Assembly (NCBI RefSeq): GCF_014200575.1 | Contig: NZ_JACHBZ010000001.1 | Location: 124,001-188,000, forward strand | Source: Mucilaginibacter saanensis | GTDB taxonomy: Bacteria > Bacteroidota > Bacteroidia > Sphingobacteriales > Sphingobacteriaceae | DNA: 64,000 nucleotides | Reading direction: 5' to 3' | In this document: positions 38,005 to 46,448 of the stretch, in pieces | Position numbering within the stretch: position 1 is the first letter of the stretch | Layout: each line of letters begins with the position of its first letter | Notes under the pieces: model-generated | The model's database searches: none | Told to the model about the DNA's origin: nothing | Seen by the model: only the letters and a program-made list of their open reading frames with translations | Position numbers and translations under genes: made by a program

Positions 38005-39300
38005 TTATGCCATGCTGCCTGCTATTACCGCATCGGTTTTATTGGTCGAAACCGGTTGCCTGTAAAAGCGGGTTATAAGAACTATTAATGATACCGCCAT
38101 AACGGTGTAGCCTATATAAGTAAATGCCTGTACGTAAGTAATGGAGTCAGACTTGAACAGGAAGCCAAATAACATGCCCCCAAAGTTGCCGCCGGCTCCA
38201 ACTATGCCGCTTACCAGACCCACATTTTTGGTGTTTACAAATGGTACAATGCCGTAGGTAGCACCGTTTGCCATTTTAAGGAAAAGTGCAAATGACAGCA
38301 TGGAAACAATAGCTGCCAGCAATGAACCCGATTGTGCAAATAATATCAGCAATGCGCCTTCGCACAGTAAAACGCCGGCAAGTAATAATCCTTTGCCGCG
38401 CATGCCAAACCGCTTGCCTACCTTGTCAGACACGATGCCGCCCAGCGCGCGCGCAAACAAATTCATGAACCCGAATATGCCTGCCCAAAAACCAGCCTGG
38501 CTTTGTGATAAGTGGAACGAATCAACAAAATGTAGAGAAGCCACGTTATCAAAAGTGATCTCCATACCAAAACACATGGCATAGGCCATGGTTAAGGCCC
38601 ATATTCTCCAGTCGGCTAATATGCTCCAGTCTGTTTTTGACGATTTTCCTTTGGTGTACCCGATCTCGTCATAGTTACCGTTGGGGGTGTCCTTGGTGTA
38701 TTTAGCGTACAGGAAAGCAATCACCAGCATCATTACACCCGGAACAATCATGGCATAGCGCCATGCCTCGGCCTTGGTATAGCCGAAGCCGACAATAGCT
38801 GCAAATATTAAGGGCATTACCATATTGGTTACCCCGCCGCCCAGGTTGCCCCAGCCGCCGGTAACCGCATTGGCTGTACCTTTAAGGTTAGGCGCAAACA
38901 TCATTGAGGTATGAAACTGTGTAATTACAAATGATGCGCCAATAACGCCAATGGCCAGCCTGAACAACAAAAAGGTGGTATAGTCATGTGCCAGGCCAAC
39001 AAAAAATACGGGCAGCGAGCCTACCAATAACAGCCTGATAGCTGTTTTGCGCGGCCCCCAGGTATCACAAAGCTTACCAATAATGAGGCGGGCTATAATG
39101 GTTGCCGATACTGAGGCTATAATAATATTACCTACCTGTCCTTTAGTTAGGTGTAATTCTGTACGGATGGTAGGCATTAAAGGCGCCAGGCCAAACCAGC
39201 CAAAAAAACATACAAAGAACATAAGCCAGGTAATGTGAAATGTGCGCATTTGAACACCCTTCAGCGAAAATATATTGAGTTTGGTTAGTTGATTTTCCAT
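38005..39300 (-). CDS. Nitrate/nitrite transporter (NarK/NasA family MFS)
   Basis: A 431-residue major-facilitator protein with 12 hydrophobic segments. The nitrate-porter signatures are present: GWFGLAPLMPTIRTEL near the N-terminus, FVITQFHTSMMF, GGWGNLGGGVTNMVMP in the fifth helix, and GIVGAGGNFGGMLFGF in the eleventh. It should import nitrate into the cytoplasm for the reductase encoded 5 bp downstream. The porin gene lies 28 bp upstream. Confidence 0.93.
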   Translation of the reverse strand: MENQLTKLNIFSLKGVQMRTFHITWLMFFVCFFGWFGLAPLMPTIRTELHLTKGQVGNIIIASVSATIIARLIIGKLCDTWGPRKTAIRLLLVGSLPVFFVGLAHDYTTFLLFRLAIGVIGASFVITQFHTSMMFAPNLKGTANAVTGGWGNLGGGVTNMVMPLIFAAIVGFGYTKAEAWRYAMIVPGVMMLVIAFLYAKYTKDTPNGNYDEIGYTKGKSSKTDWSILADWRIWALTMAYAMCFGMEITFDNVASLHFVDSFHLSQSQAGFWAGIFGFMNLFARALGGIVSDKVGKRFGMRGKGLLLAGVLLCEGALLILFAQSGSLLAAIVSMLSFALFLKMANGATYGIVPFVNTKNVGLVSGIVGAGGNFGGMLFGFLFKSDSITYVQAFTYIGYTVMAVSLIVLITRFYRQPVSTNKTDAVIAGSMA

Positions 39301-39328
39301 AGTTCTAAATTTTTTAATGTCAGGGAAA

Positions 39329-40870
39329 TTATTTGTTTAGAAATTCGGGCTTGATATTGATTTGCAGGTAAGCCCATACCGGTTTTAAATTGGCAGTGCC
39401 GGGCGTAATATTTTTAGCATACTCCATACTGCGGGTTGCCGCCATGTATGACAAGCCAAGATCAACCGCGGTAAACTTATTGAGCTTATAGCCTGTGGTA
39501 AGGTCAAACTCTGTACCCAGGTATTTGCTTACCGGCTCGCCGCCGGTATCTTTCTGGTTTTGGGCCAGGAAGAAATAATGATTGGCCAGCTCGGTTGTGA
39601 AGCGGTTGTTGGCCGATGTGTATTTTATTTTTAAATAAGGGTTGCTTAAGCCGCCTGTTGGCGAGCCGCTTACTGCATAAAAATAATCCATGTATCCCCA
39701 AAACTTATGGGGCGTACCATATAGCGGATCAAAACGATGATCGGTTTTTGAAGCAGAAAAAGCATCATTGCCTGACAGGTAATCCCAGCCGGCGGCATAA
39801 CTTAACTGGTTGGGTTTGAATGTTACCGAGGTAGTTATAGTATATGCGCTTAATGATGAGCCATCGCGGTCATGGCCTCCCTGGTAGTAAAAGCCGCCGG
39901 TTAAGGCCAGCTGGTTTTTATCGCCAAAAACAGGGTTTATTAATAAACCGGTGGTATAGCGGGTATTGATGCCCGTTTGGTTGAACCGTTTGCCATAAAC
40001 GTACCCAACATCGGTGCCCGAAGTATTTTTAACCGAGTCAAGTATGTATTTACTAAACTGATCGGCCAGGAACAAGCCTGTTATTTTTGTTTTGTTGAAT
40101 TTTTTGGCGGCGTACAAATACTCTAAAGCCTTATAGTTTTGAGTTGCCGCGTTGCTGCCCGGGGCGTTTAAATAAACCGGATTGCCATTTTTTGCACTTA
40201 TACCCGCAGCATTAACTAGGGGGATCAGGTTTGCGGGGGTATTTACGAGGTTGCCTTTACTGTCCTTTACAGTAGCGGGTATATTGGCAGGCGTATAATA
40301 GGTGCCATTATAATTAATAGCATCGGAGTTTTGGTTAAATGCTGCACCCAGGTCAAGCTGCCATCCGCTTTGGAGCATCTTGAATACAATGGCATCGTGG
40401 CGGCGGCCTTGCTGTGTCCAGTCAAGGTTACCAAGCAGGCGTTCGTCGTCATAAACTAACTCCTGGCGGCCTATCTTAACGGCAAAGTAATCAAGGGGTG
40501 ATGATTTAAAGGAAGTATCTTTTTTGTTCGACAGGATAATCTCGGCCCAGGCTTCATGTACTTCTAATTTGTTGCCGTCGGCAATGGTGGTGGTGGATGC
40601 ATCTTGTCCCCAAAGCCTTACGTCCTGAATGGTGGTGTGAAAAATGAGCTTGCTTGATTTGTAATCAAGTGTTAAACGCGTTCGTTGTGAAATGAACGCC
40701 GCATCCTTGTAACCCGTGGTTTGCAAGGTGCCGTAACCATCCCTTAGCTCGCCCCTTGTTCTTAACTGGCCAGAAAAAGAGAGTTGTGCATTTACGTTTA
40801 AGCTGGAAAAACATATAATAATAAATGCAATAGCAGGAATAGTGTATTGGTTTAATACATTTTTGTACAT
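39329..40870 (-). CDS. Alginate-export-type outer-membrane porin, first gene of the nitrate operon
   Basis: A 513-residue protein with a signal peptide (AIAFIIICFSSLNVNAQ). The barrel starts LSFSGQLRTRGELRDGYG and contains RLTLDYKSSKLIFHTTIQDV and YFAVKIGRQELVYDDERLLG, which is typical of the alginate-export/AlgE-like porin family. It ends in YLQINIKPEF. As the first gene before nitrate transporter and reductase it probably lets nitrate or nitrite through the outer membrane. This substrate comes from context only. Its start codon follows a structured leader. Confidence 0.8.
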   Translation of the reverse strand: MYKNVLNQYTIPAIAFIIICFSSLNVNAQLSFSGQLRTRGELRDGYGTLQTTGYKDAAFISQRTRLTLDYKSSKLIFHTTIQDVRLWGQDASTTTIADGNKLEVHEAWAEIILSNKKDTSFKSSPLDYFAVKIGRQELVYDDERLLGNLDWTQQGRRHDAIVFKMLQSGWQLDLGAAFNQNSDAINYNGTYYTPANIPATVKDSKGNLVNTPANLIPLVNAAGISAKNGNPVYLNAPGSNAATQNYKALEYLYAAKKFNKTKITGLFLADQFSKYILDSVKNTSGTDVGYVYGKRFNQTGINTRYTTGLLINPVFGDKNQLALTGGFYYQGGHDRDGSSLSAYTITTSVTFKPNQLSYAAGWDYLSGNDAFSASKTDHRFDPLYGTPHKFWGYMDYFYAVSGSPTGGLSNPYLKIKYTSANNRFTTELANHYFFLAQNQKDTGGEPVSKYLGTEFDLTTGYKLNKFTAVDLGLSYMAATRSMEYAKNITPGTANLKPVWAYLQINIKPEFLNK

Positions 40871-40889
40871 TTGAGATAGTTTTTTATTT

Positions 40890-40946
40890 GTTAAAGCAAT
40901 GAAAACTGTTTAACCCTGTCTGGGAATGCGACCTCCCGGCAGGGCT
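40890..40946 (-). ncRNA. Structured 5' leader element of the nitrate operon
   Basis: On the minus strand AGCCCTG (40946-40940) pairs with CAGGGTT (40918-40912), enclosing 21 nt that contain AGGTCGCA (40934-40927). Directly after the stem comes AAACAGTTTT, two bases, then TTGCTTTAAC (40911-40890), and the porin start codon follows 20 bp later. The same order and sizes occur before nirB with another stem sequence (45057-45110). It looks like a cis-acting RNA; the ligand or partner is unknown. Confidence 0.6.
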
Positions 40947-41079
40947 TTTTTATGTTTCGTAATTAGTTATTTGCATCCATAGGCGTTTATTTTTTAAAGT
41001 TTCTTTATTAATGTATTTTTATTGTTATAAATATATCCAAATTGGGGTTGTTTATCAATAATTGCATGAGTATTTTCCA

Positions 41080-41105
41080 ATTTTTATGATTTAAATCATA
41101 AAAAT
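41080..41105. promoter_or_regulatory. 26-bp perfect palindrome, candidate Crp/Fnr operator
   Basis: The arms ATTTTTATGATTT and AAATCATAAAAAT are perfectly complementary. The centre reads TGAT-TTAA-ATCA, which matches the core of the FNR box TTGAT-N4-ATCAA. It lies between the nitrate operon and the Crp/Fnr gene at 41374. Confidence 0.6.
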
Positions 41106-41373
41106 CTTTTTTATTGTCAAATTATTAAATTTTAACTCCTTAAAAACTGATTAAATAGCATTTTTATAATGTAAAAAATAAACTTATGTGAATTTTAACT
41201 GATTGTATTTTACTAATTGCCTATTTTTTATGTTTAAATTACTTTATTTTTTGAGTTTTTTGATTTTGTGTCGTAAATAATGACATTTATCATGTAATAA
41301 TTGCTGATGATTTGTTGTATTTATTAATTAATATTGCAAATACTGTTATCTGTATCGAATAAAATTGCTGTTA

Positions 41374-42072
41374 ATGAAAAAAAGTCAAAATATTTGTGAT
41401 TTAAAGAGCTGTTTTTTGTGTAAAAACACTTTAAAAGAATGGCATCCGGCAATTTCTGCCAATAAAGTAAATTTAAAAGTAAAAAAGGGTGAGGTTATTT
41501 TTAAGGAGGGTGATCCGGTAACTGGTATTTACTTTGTTAACTCCGGAAGTGTAAAAGTTTATAAAAAATGGGATAAGGATAAAGAGCTTATTGTGCGTTT
41601 TGCCAGGGAGGGGTCGCTTTTTGGTCATAGAGGTTTGGGGGTAGGTGGTACTTATCCAATATCGGCGGCGGCGCTGGAGCCTACCATTGTTTGTTATGTT
41701 GATGTGGCTTTTTTTGAAGCCTCTATAAAAGTTAATTCTGATTTTACCTATCAGTTATTGATGTTTTTAACAGAAGAGCTAAAGCAATCTGAAAGAAAAA
41801 TGCGCAACCTGGCACACATGTCTGTTAAGGGGCGTGTTGCCGAAGCGCTGATATCGTTGCAAAACCAGTTTGGTGTAACTGCTGATGGTTTTATTAATAT
41901 TGATCTGAGCCGGCAGGATCTGTCATCATACGCCGGGGCTACTTACGAAACTGTTTTCCGGATGATGAATGAGCTGGTAAGTGAAAAGCTGATCAGTTTA
42001 TCCGGAAAAAGTATTCGTCTTGTAAACCGCGAGGAGCTGCTGAAGCTGGCTCAGGATATTGTTTTTCTGTAA
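41374..42072 (+). CDS. Crp/Fnr-family regulator with conserved cysteines (paralogue 1)
   Basis: A 232-residue regulator. Cysteines C8, C13 and C16 precede the cyclic-nucleotide-type sensor barrel (KKGEVIFKEGDPVTGIYFVNSG), and a fourth, C107, lies in it. A dimerisation helix (FLTEELKQSERKMRNLAHM) leads to a winged helix whose recognition helix has YETVFRMM. Glu and Arg at the FNR-specific positions fit binding to TGA half-sites. Four such cysteines suggest an iron-sulfur cluster for oxygen or NO sensing. It is divergent from the nitrate operon, with the palindrome at 41080 between them. ATG 41374 is chosen over TTG 41365. Confidence 0.87.
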   Translation: MKKSQNICDLKSCFLCKNTLKEWHPAISANKVNLKVKKGEVIFKEGDPVTGIYFVNSGSVKVYKKWDKDKELIVRFAREGSLFGHRGLGVGGTYPISAAALEPTIVCYVDVAFFEASIKVNSDFTYQLLMFLTEELKQSERKMRNLAHMSVKGRVAEALISLQNQFGVTADGFINIDLSRQDLSSYAGATYETVFRMMNELVSEKLISLSGKSIRLVNREELLKLAQDIVFL

Positions 42073-42080
42073 ATCTCCCA

Positions 42081-42431
42081 TTAAACTATACCTATATATA
42101 CTTTACCATCGGTAACTTTTACTGGGTAGGTTTTTATTTGGTAGTCATCTCCATCAAGGCATTCTCCGCTTAACAGCGAGAATGCTTTTTTGTGAAACGG
42201 GCAGGCAACTTTTGGGGTGCAATCGTCGCCGGTGCTGCCAATCATTCCGCGCGAAAGTACCATTTGTTGTTTATGCGGGCAGAGGTTCTGGGTTGCATAC
42301 CATTCACCGCGTCTTGAAAAATTGTATAGCGCTATTTGTTCGTCGCCATGTTTTACACAGGCGCCGCCGTTTTCGGGTACATCATCTGTATAACAAGCTA
42401 ATACCCATTCAATGTCTGCTACTGTTTCCAT
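42081..42431 (-). CDS. nirD: Nitrite reductase small subunit (Rieske type)
   Basis: A 116-residue Rieske-like protein. The 2Fe-2S ligands are CPHK and CPFHKK, spaced as in assimilatory NirD and Rieske ferredoxins, and all four are present. It forms NAD(P)H-dependent nitrite reductase with NirB, encoded upstream on the same strand. The gap between them is 118 bp and holds REP-like copy E. Its end lies 8 bp from the convergent Crp/Fnr gene. Confidence 0.92.
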   Translation of the reverse strand: METVADIEWVLACYTDDVPENGGACVKHGDEQIALYNFSRRGEWYATQNLCPHKQQMVLSRGMIGSTGDDCTPKVACPFHKKAFSLLSGECLDGDDYQIKTYPVKVTDGKVYIGIV

Positions 42432-42465
42432 GTTTATATATTTTAAGAGAATGATGTTTAAAATT

Positions 42466-42526
42466 TGTTATTCTGAACGGAGTGGGCTTAGTGGTTAACA
42501 GATGCTTCACTGCGTTCAGCATGACA
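42466..42526. repeat. REP-like element, copy E, between nirB and nirD
   Basis: TGTTATTCTGAACGGAGTG at one end and CACTGCGTTCAGCATGACA at the other are complementary. The core GATGCTTCACTGCG matches copy B. It separates two genes of one enzyme complex. Confidence 0.65.
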
Positions 42527-42549
42527 AGAGGTTTTTATTGTTGATTATA

Positions 42550-45039
42550 TTACCATTTGGCTTTTACCTGCTCGCGCATGGTTTCAAATTTCACCGAAGG
42601 GTCTTTTTCGGCAGGGGCGTTTACAAAATGGGCAAAGCGTTTGCGCAAGTCTGGATTTTCTACCACTTCTTTCCACTCGCAATGGTAGGTATCAACAAGT
42701 TGCTGCATTTCCTCGTCCAGTTTTTCGGCAATGCCCAGGCTGTCATTAATAATTACGTTTTTAAGGTAGCTCATGCCGCCCTCCATTTTATTTAACCAGG
42801 TTGCGGTGCGGGTTAAAGGATCGGCAGTTTTAATGTAAAACATCAGGAATCTGTCAATGTATCTGATGCAGGTTGCATTGTCAATATCGTTGGCCAGCAG
42901 TTGGGCATGTTGTGGTTTTGAGCCGCCGTTACCGCATATATACAGGTTCCAGCCTTTTTCGGTAGCAATAATTCCAAAATCCTTTGATTGTGCTTCGGCG
43001 CATTCGCGGACGCAGCCGCTTACACCGCCTTTTAATTTATGCGGCGAGCGGATCCCTTTGTACCTGTCTTCTATCTCAATAGCAAATGATACGCTGTCAT
43101 GTAGCCCAAAGCGGCACCAGGTGCTGCCCACGCAGCTTTTAACGGTACGCAGGGCTTTACCATAGGCGTGTCCGCTCTCAAAACCCGCTTCTATTAATTC
43201 TTCCCAAATTAGGGGCAGGTCATTTACGTGGGCCCCAAACAGGTCAATACGCTGGCCGCCGGTTATTTTGGTATATAAGCCATACTTTTTAGCTACCTGG
43301 CCTATCACAATCAGTTTATCAGGGGTTATTTCGCCGCCCGGTATGCGCGGTACAACGGAGTAGGTGCCGCCTTTTTGTATGTTGGCGAGGTAGCGGTCGT
43401 TACTGTCCTGTATGGTGTCTTGTTTAACAATTACGTCGTTCCATAAGCTTGATAGTATGCTGGCTACTGCAGGTTTGCAAACTTCGCAGCCATCGCCTTT
43501 GCCAAAGTGGTCAAGCACCAGATCGTAGTTTTTAACCTTGTTTATTTTTACCAGGTCAAACAGTTCTTGTCTGGAGTAGTCAAAATGCTCGCATATTACA
43601 TTTTTAACATACTGGCCGTTGGCTTTCATGGTGCCGGCAATTAAATCCTTAACCAGTGGTACGCAACCTCCGCAGCCTGTGCCGGCCTTGGTGCATTTCT
43701 TTATCTCGTCAATAGTGCATGCGCCCTCATTAACTGCCGAGCAGATACTTGATTTGCTAACCGCTTCGCATGAGCAGATCAGTGCATCATCGGGAAGGTT
43801 CATTACGCCGGCGCCTTCGCTGGCTTCGCCTCCTCTTGAACCTAATATCAGGTCCTCGGGGTTGGGTGGTAAAACTATTTTATTGTTAACGGTTTGTAGT
43901 AATATATTGTAGGCGTCAGCATCGCCAATTAAAATACCGCCCAGCAGGTATTTGCCATCGTTGCTGATGTTGATGCGTTTATACACGCCTTTGTGGGTGT
44001 CTTCAAATACAATAGTGCGGCAATCTGGTTCGGTGATAAAGGCATCTCCAAAGCTGGCTACATCAACACCTATTAGTTTAAGCTTGGTGCTCATGTCGTA
44101 ACCGTAAAAGCCTTTTTCGTTGCCTGAGAGGTAGGAGGCCACAATGTCGGCCATTTCATAACCCGGTGCTACCAGTCCGTATATCATACCTTCGTAAAGG
44201 GCGCACTCGCCAATGGCGAAGATGGATTCATCGCTGGTTTGCATTTTTTCATTCACGATGATGCCCCCGCGGGTTCCGGTATGCAGGCCCGCCAGTTTTG
44301 CCAGTTCATCGCGCGGACGGATACCTGCCGATATAACCATCATGTCAATAGCCAGGCTGGTGTCGTCATTAAAGCGTAGGGCTTCAATTTTGTGTTCGCC
44401 AACAAAGGCTGCCGTGTTTTTATTAAGGTGGATATTTAATCCGAGGCTTTTTAATTTAGACAGGAGCATGCCGCTGCCTGCTGAGTCAATTTGCCGTGGC
44501 ATCAGGCGGGGCGCAAATTCAATTACGTGGGTTTCCTGTATGCCCAGGTCAATGAGTGCTTTAGCTGCTTCCAGGCCTAAAAGTCCGCCGCCCATTACGG
44601 CGCCCACTTTGGCATTGGCTGCGTATGTTTTGATCAGGTCCAGGTCATCAATGGTGCGATAAACAAATACGCCGTCTTTTTCAACTCCCGGAATATCAGG
44701 CACAAAAGCCGATGAGCCGGTGGCTAATACCAGGTAGTCGTACTTTAAGGTAACTCCTTTTAAAGAGTGGATTGTTTTTTCGGTGCGGTTTATTTCCTGA
44801 ACGGGATCATTAAGATGTAACTTTATGCCGTTGTCAGCGTACCATGAATAAGTGGAGAGTGATAGGTCACTTGCTGATTTGCCGTTAAAATATTCGCTAA
44901 GGTGAACCCGGTCATAAGCTATGCGTGGTTCTTCGCCAAAAACAATAATATTGAAATGTGATGATCTGGCTATTAGTTTTTCACAAAACTTATATCCTAC
45001 CATTCCATTGCCAACAACGATGATAGTTGGTTGAAACAT
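42550..45039 (-). CDS. nirB: NAD(P)H-dependent nitrite reductase, large subunit
   Basis: An 829-residue enzyme that reduces nitrite to ammonium in the cytoplasm. The order of domains is FAD-binding (IIVVGNGMVGYKFCEKL), NAD(P)-binding (VGAVMGGGLLGLEAAKAL), a BFD 2Fe-2S domain (LICSCEAV and GTGCGGC), a second BFD-like region (GDGCEVCKP), the ferredoxin-like half-domain and the sirohaem/4Fe-4S domain. The cluster ligands are in CVGSTWC and CVRECA. All are intact. A leader element like that of the nitrate operon precedes the start codon. Confidence 0.95.
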   Translation of the reverse strand: MFQPTIIVVGNGMVGYKFCEKLIARSSHFNIIVFGEEPRIAYDRVHLSEYFNGKSASDLSLSTYSWYADNGIKLHLNDPVQEINRTEKTIHSLKGVTLKYDYLVLATGSSAFVPDIPGVEKDGVFVYRTIDDLDLIKTYAANAKVGAVMGGGLLGLEAAKALIDLGIQETHVIEFAPRLMPRQIDSAGSGMLLSKLKSLGLNIHLNKNTAAFVGEHKIEALRFNDDTSLAIDMMVISAGIRPRDELAKLAGLHTGTRGGIIVNEKMQTSDESIFAIGECALYEGMIYGLVAPGYEMADIVASYLSGNEKGFYGYDMSTKLKLIGVDVASFGDAFITEPDCRTIVFEDTHKGVYKRINISNDGKYLLGGILIGDADAYNILLQTVNNKIVLPPNPEDLILGSRGGEASEGAGVMNLPDDALICSCEAVSKSSICSAVNEGACTIDEIKKCTKAGTGCGGCVPLVKDLIAGTMKANGQYVKNVICEHFDYSRQELFDLVKINKVKNYDLVLDHFGKGDGCEVCKPAVASILSSLWNDVIVKQDTIQDSNDRYLANIQKGGTYSVVPRIPGGEITPDKLIVIGQVAKKYGLYTKITGGQRIDLFGAHVNDLPLIWEELIEAGFESGHAYGKALRTVKSCVGSTWCRFGLHDSVSFAIEIEDRYKGIRSPHKLKGGVSGCVRECAEAQSKDFGIIATEKGWNLYICGNGGSKPQHAQLLANDIDNATCIRYIDRFLMFYIKTADPLTRTATWLNKMEGGMSYLKNVIINDSLGIAEKLDEEMQQLVDTYHCEWKEVVENPDLRKRFAHFVNAPAEKDPSVKFETMREQVKAKW

Positions 45040-45056
45040 ATTGATTTTTTTTAAAT

Positions 45057-45110
45057 GTTAAAGCAAAAACTGTTTTATAATGCATTTTAGTTGCGACCTT
45101 CAAGCATTAT
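45057..45110 (-). ncRNA. Structured 5' leader element of nirB
   Basis: On the minus strand ATAATGC (45110-45104) pairs with GCATTAT (45083-45077), enclosing 20 nt with AGGTCGCA (45099-45092). Right after the stem comes AAAACAGTTTT, then TTGCTTTAAC, as in the nitrate operon leader. Six of seven stem positions differ from that leader, yet all seven pairs are kept. Confidence 0.6.
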
Positions 45111-45179
45111 GATAACAATATTAACTAATTAAATCAGTATTTCAATTTTTTAGTCGAATAAAAATTTAATTTTTGGTGA

Positions 45180-45253
45180 TTTTTATGATATTGGTAATAT
45201 TTTAATGTTTGATAGTGTAATTTTTTAGACTTTTTTATGATATATGTAATTTA
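45180..45253. promoter_or_regulatory. Two Crp/Fnr-like half-palindromes between nirB and cobA
   Basis: TTTTTATGATATTGGTAAT (from 45180) and TTTTTATGATATATGTAAT (from 45232) share TTTTTATGAT with the 26-bp palindrome at 41080 and have a GTAA second half. They probably bind the same regulator and control nirB, cobA or both. Confidence 0.45.
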
Positions 45254-45317
45254 TAAGTGCTAAAAATTGTCTATAATTGATGGTGAATGAAGATTTTTAA
45301 GTTTTTTTATTTAATAT

Positions 45318-46046
45318 ATGGAATATAAGGCCCCATTTCCCGAATTATTTGTTTTAGGTGCCGGTCCCGGTGATCCAGAATTGATAACTGTTAAGGGATA
45401 TAAGATTTTGCAGCAGGCTGATGTGATATTGTATGATAACCTGGCCAATAAAGCACTGTTAGATATTGCAAAAGCCGATTGCGAAAAAATTTACGTGGGT
45501 AAGCATCCTTATGGCAGTTATACGCCACAGGAAACCATTCATGAAATGATTAAACACTACGCCTTTACTAAAGGTGTTGTGGTGAGGTTAAAAGGCGGCG
45601 ACCCTTTTATATTCGGCCGTGGGTTTGAAGAAATTATATATGCCCGTGAACAAGGCATTAAAACTCATTTTATACCAGGCATCAGCAGTATGCAGGCTTC
45701 GGGCTTTTTGGATATTCCCTTAACCCACCGGGCCATGAGCGAGGGGGTTTGGATAATAACCGGCACAAAAAAGGATGGTACTTTATCTGCCGATTTAAAA
45801 CTGGCTATGCAAAGTAATGCCACGGTGGTAGTATACATGGGAATGAAACAAATTGACTCCATTGCCGAAACTTATATGTTGCAGGGAAAAGGAGCAACGC
45901 CGGCGGCAATTATTCAACATGCATCGTTACCGCAACAAAAAGTAGTAAAGGGGTTGGTTAAAGATCTGCGCCAAATGGCCGATAGTAACCAAATGGCCCA
46001 CCCGGCCCTTATTATTATTGGCGAGGTAGTGGGTTTAGCTAAATAA
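45318..46046 (+). CDS. cobA: Uroporphyrinogen-III C-methyltransferase
   Basis: A 242-residue enzyme that uses SAM to make precorrin-2, the first committed step to sirohaem. The SAM-binding and family motifs LGAGPGDPELITVKG, VRLKGGDPFIFGRG and GISSMQASG are present. It supplies the sirohaem for NirB, which is divergently transcribed from the same spacer. No precorrin-2 dehydrogenase/ferrochelatase domain is fused, so that activity must be encoded elsewhere. Confidence 0.95.
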   Translation: MEYKAPFPELFVLGAGPGDPELITVKGYKILQQADVILYDNLANKALLDIAKADCEKIYVGKHPYGSYTPQETIHEMIKHYAFTKGVVVRLKGGDPFIFGRGFEEIIYAREQGIKTHFIPGISSMQASGFLDIPLTHRAMSEGVWIITGTKKDGTLSADLKLAMQSNATVVVYMGMKQIDSIAETYMLQGKGATPAAIIQHASLPQQKVVKGLVKDLRQMADSNQMAHPALIIIGEVVGLAK

Positions 46047-46070
46047 ATTACACCATATAATATATAGTAT

Positions 46071-46433
46071 ATGAAAATCAGGATAAAAGGGAACTCCCTG
46101 CGTTACCGCCTTACCAAAACTGATGTGGAGCGTTTTTCGAGCGAGGGTTATTTGGAAGAGCAAACAATTTTTGGCGCTGGCTTATTAACCTATGCCTTAC
46201 AGGTTTATGCTTCAGATCAGCTTACGGCCAATTTTGAAAATAATAAAATCACTCTTTTTATGCCCGAGGCCATGGCTGATAGCTGGGCCGCAACAGATAA
46301 GGTAGGTTTTGAGGAAAGTACAGGGCCGCTTTATTTGCTGATTGAAAAAGATTTTAAGTGTTTGGATAACGTAGCCGAAGATCAAAGCGACAATTATCCA
46401 AACCCTTTGTTAAATAAGCAGCTTGTTGGGTAG
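46071..46433 (+). CDS. Conserved hypothetical protein downstream of cobA (DUF7009-like)
   Basis: A 120-residue soluble protein starting MKIRIKGNSLRYRLTKTDVE. It is beta-rich, with GLLTYALQVYAS and KITLFMPEAMADSWA, and ends in an acidic segment. It recalls small proteins of Bacteroidota nitrite clusters that I associate with DUF7009, but I am not sure of that name. It starts 24 bp after cobA and is surely co-transcribed. A link to nitrite reduction or sirohaem use is inferred from position. Confidence 0.7.
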   Translation: MKIRIKGNSLRYRLTKTDVERFSSEGYLEEQTIFGAGLLTYALQVYASDQLTANFENNKITLFMPEAMADSWAATDKVGFEESTGPLYLLIEKDFKCLDNVAEDQSDNYPNPLLNKQLVG

Positions 46434-46448
46434 GGTATTGGACAAGTC

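Larger units (their letters stand above)
40871..41373. other. Divergent regulatory region between the nitrate operon and its Crp/Fnr gene
   Basis: About 500 bp, very AT-rich. It holds the structured leader at 40890-40946 and the palindrome at 41080-41105. I find no exact TAnnTTTG box for either side, which fits activator-dependent promoters. No ORF is convincing. Confidence 0.5.

Noticed and set aside
40912..40953. Plus-strand terminator (CCCTG...CAGGG followed by T-run)
   Set aside because: No plus-strand gene ends there. The same position before nirB has a stem without such a T-run, so a leader element on the minus strand explains both.
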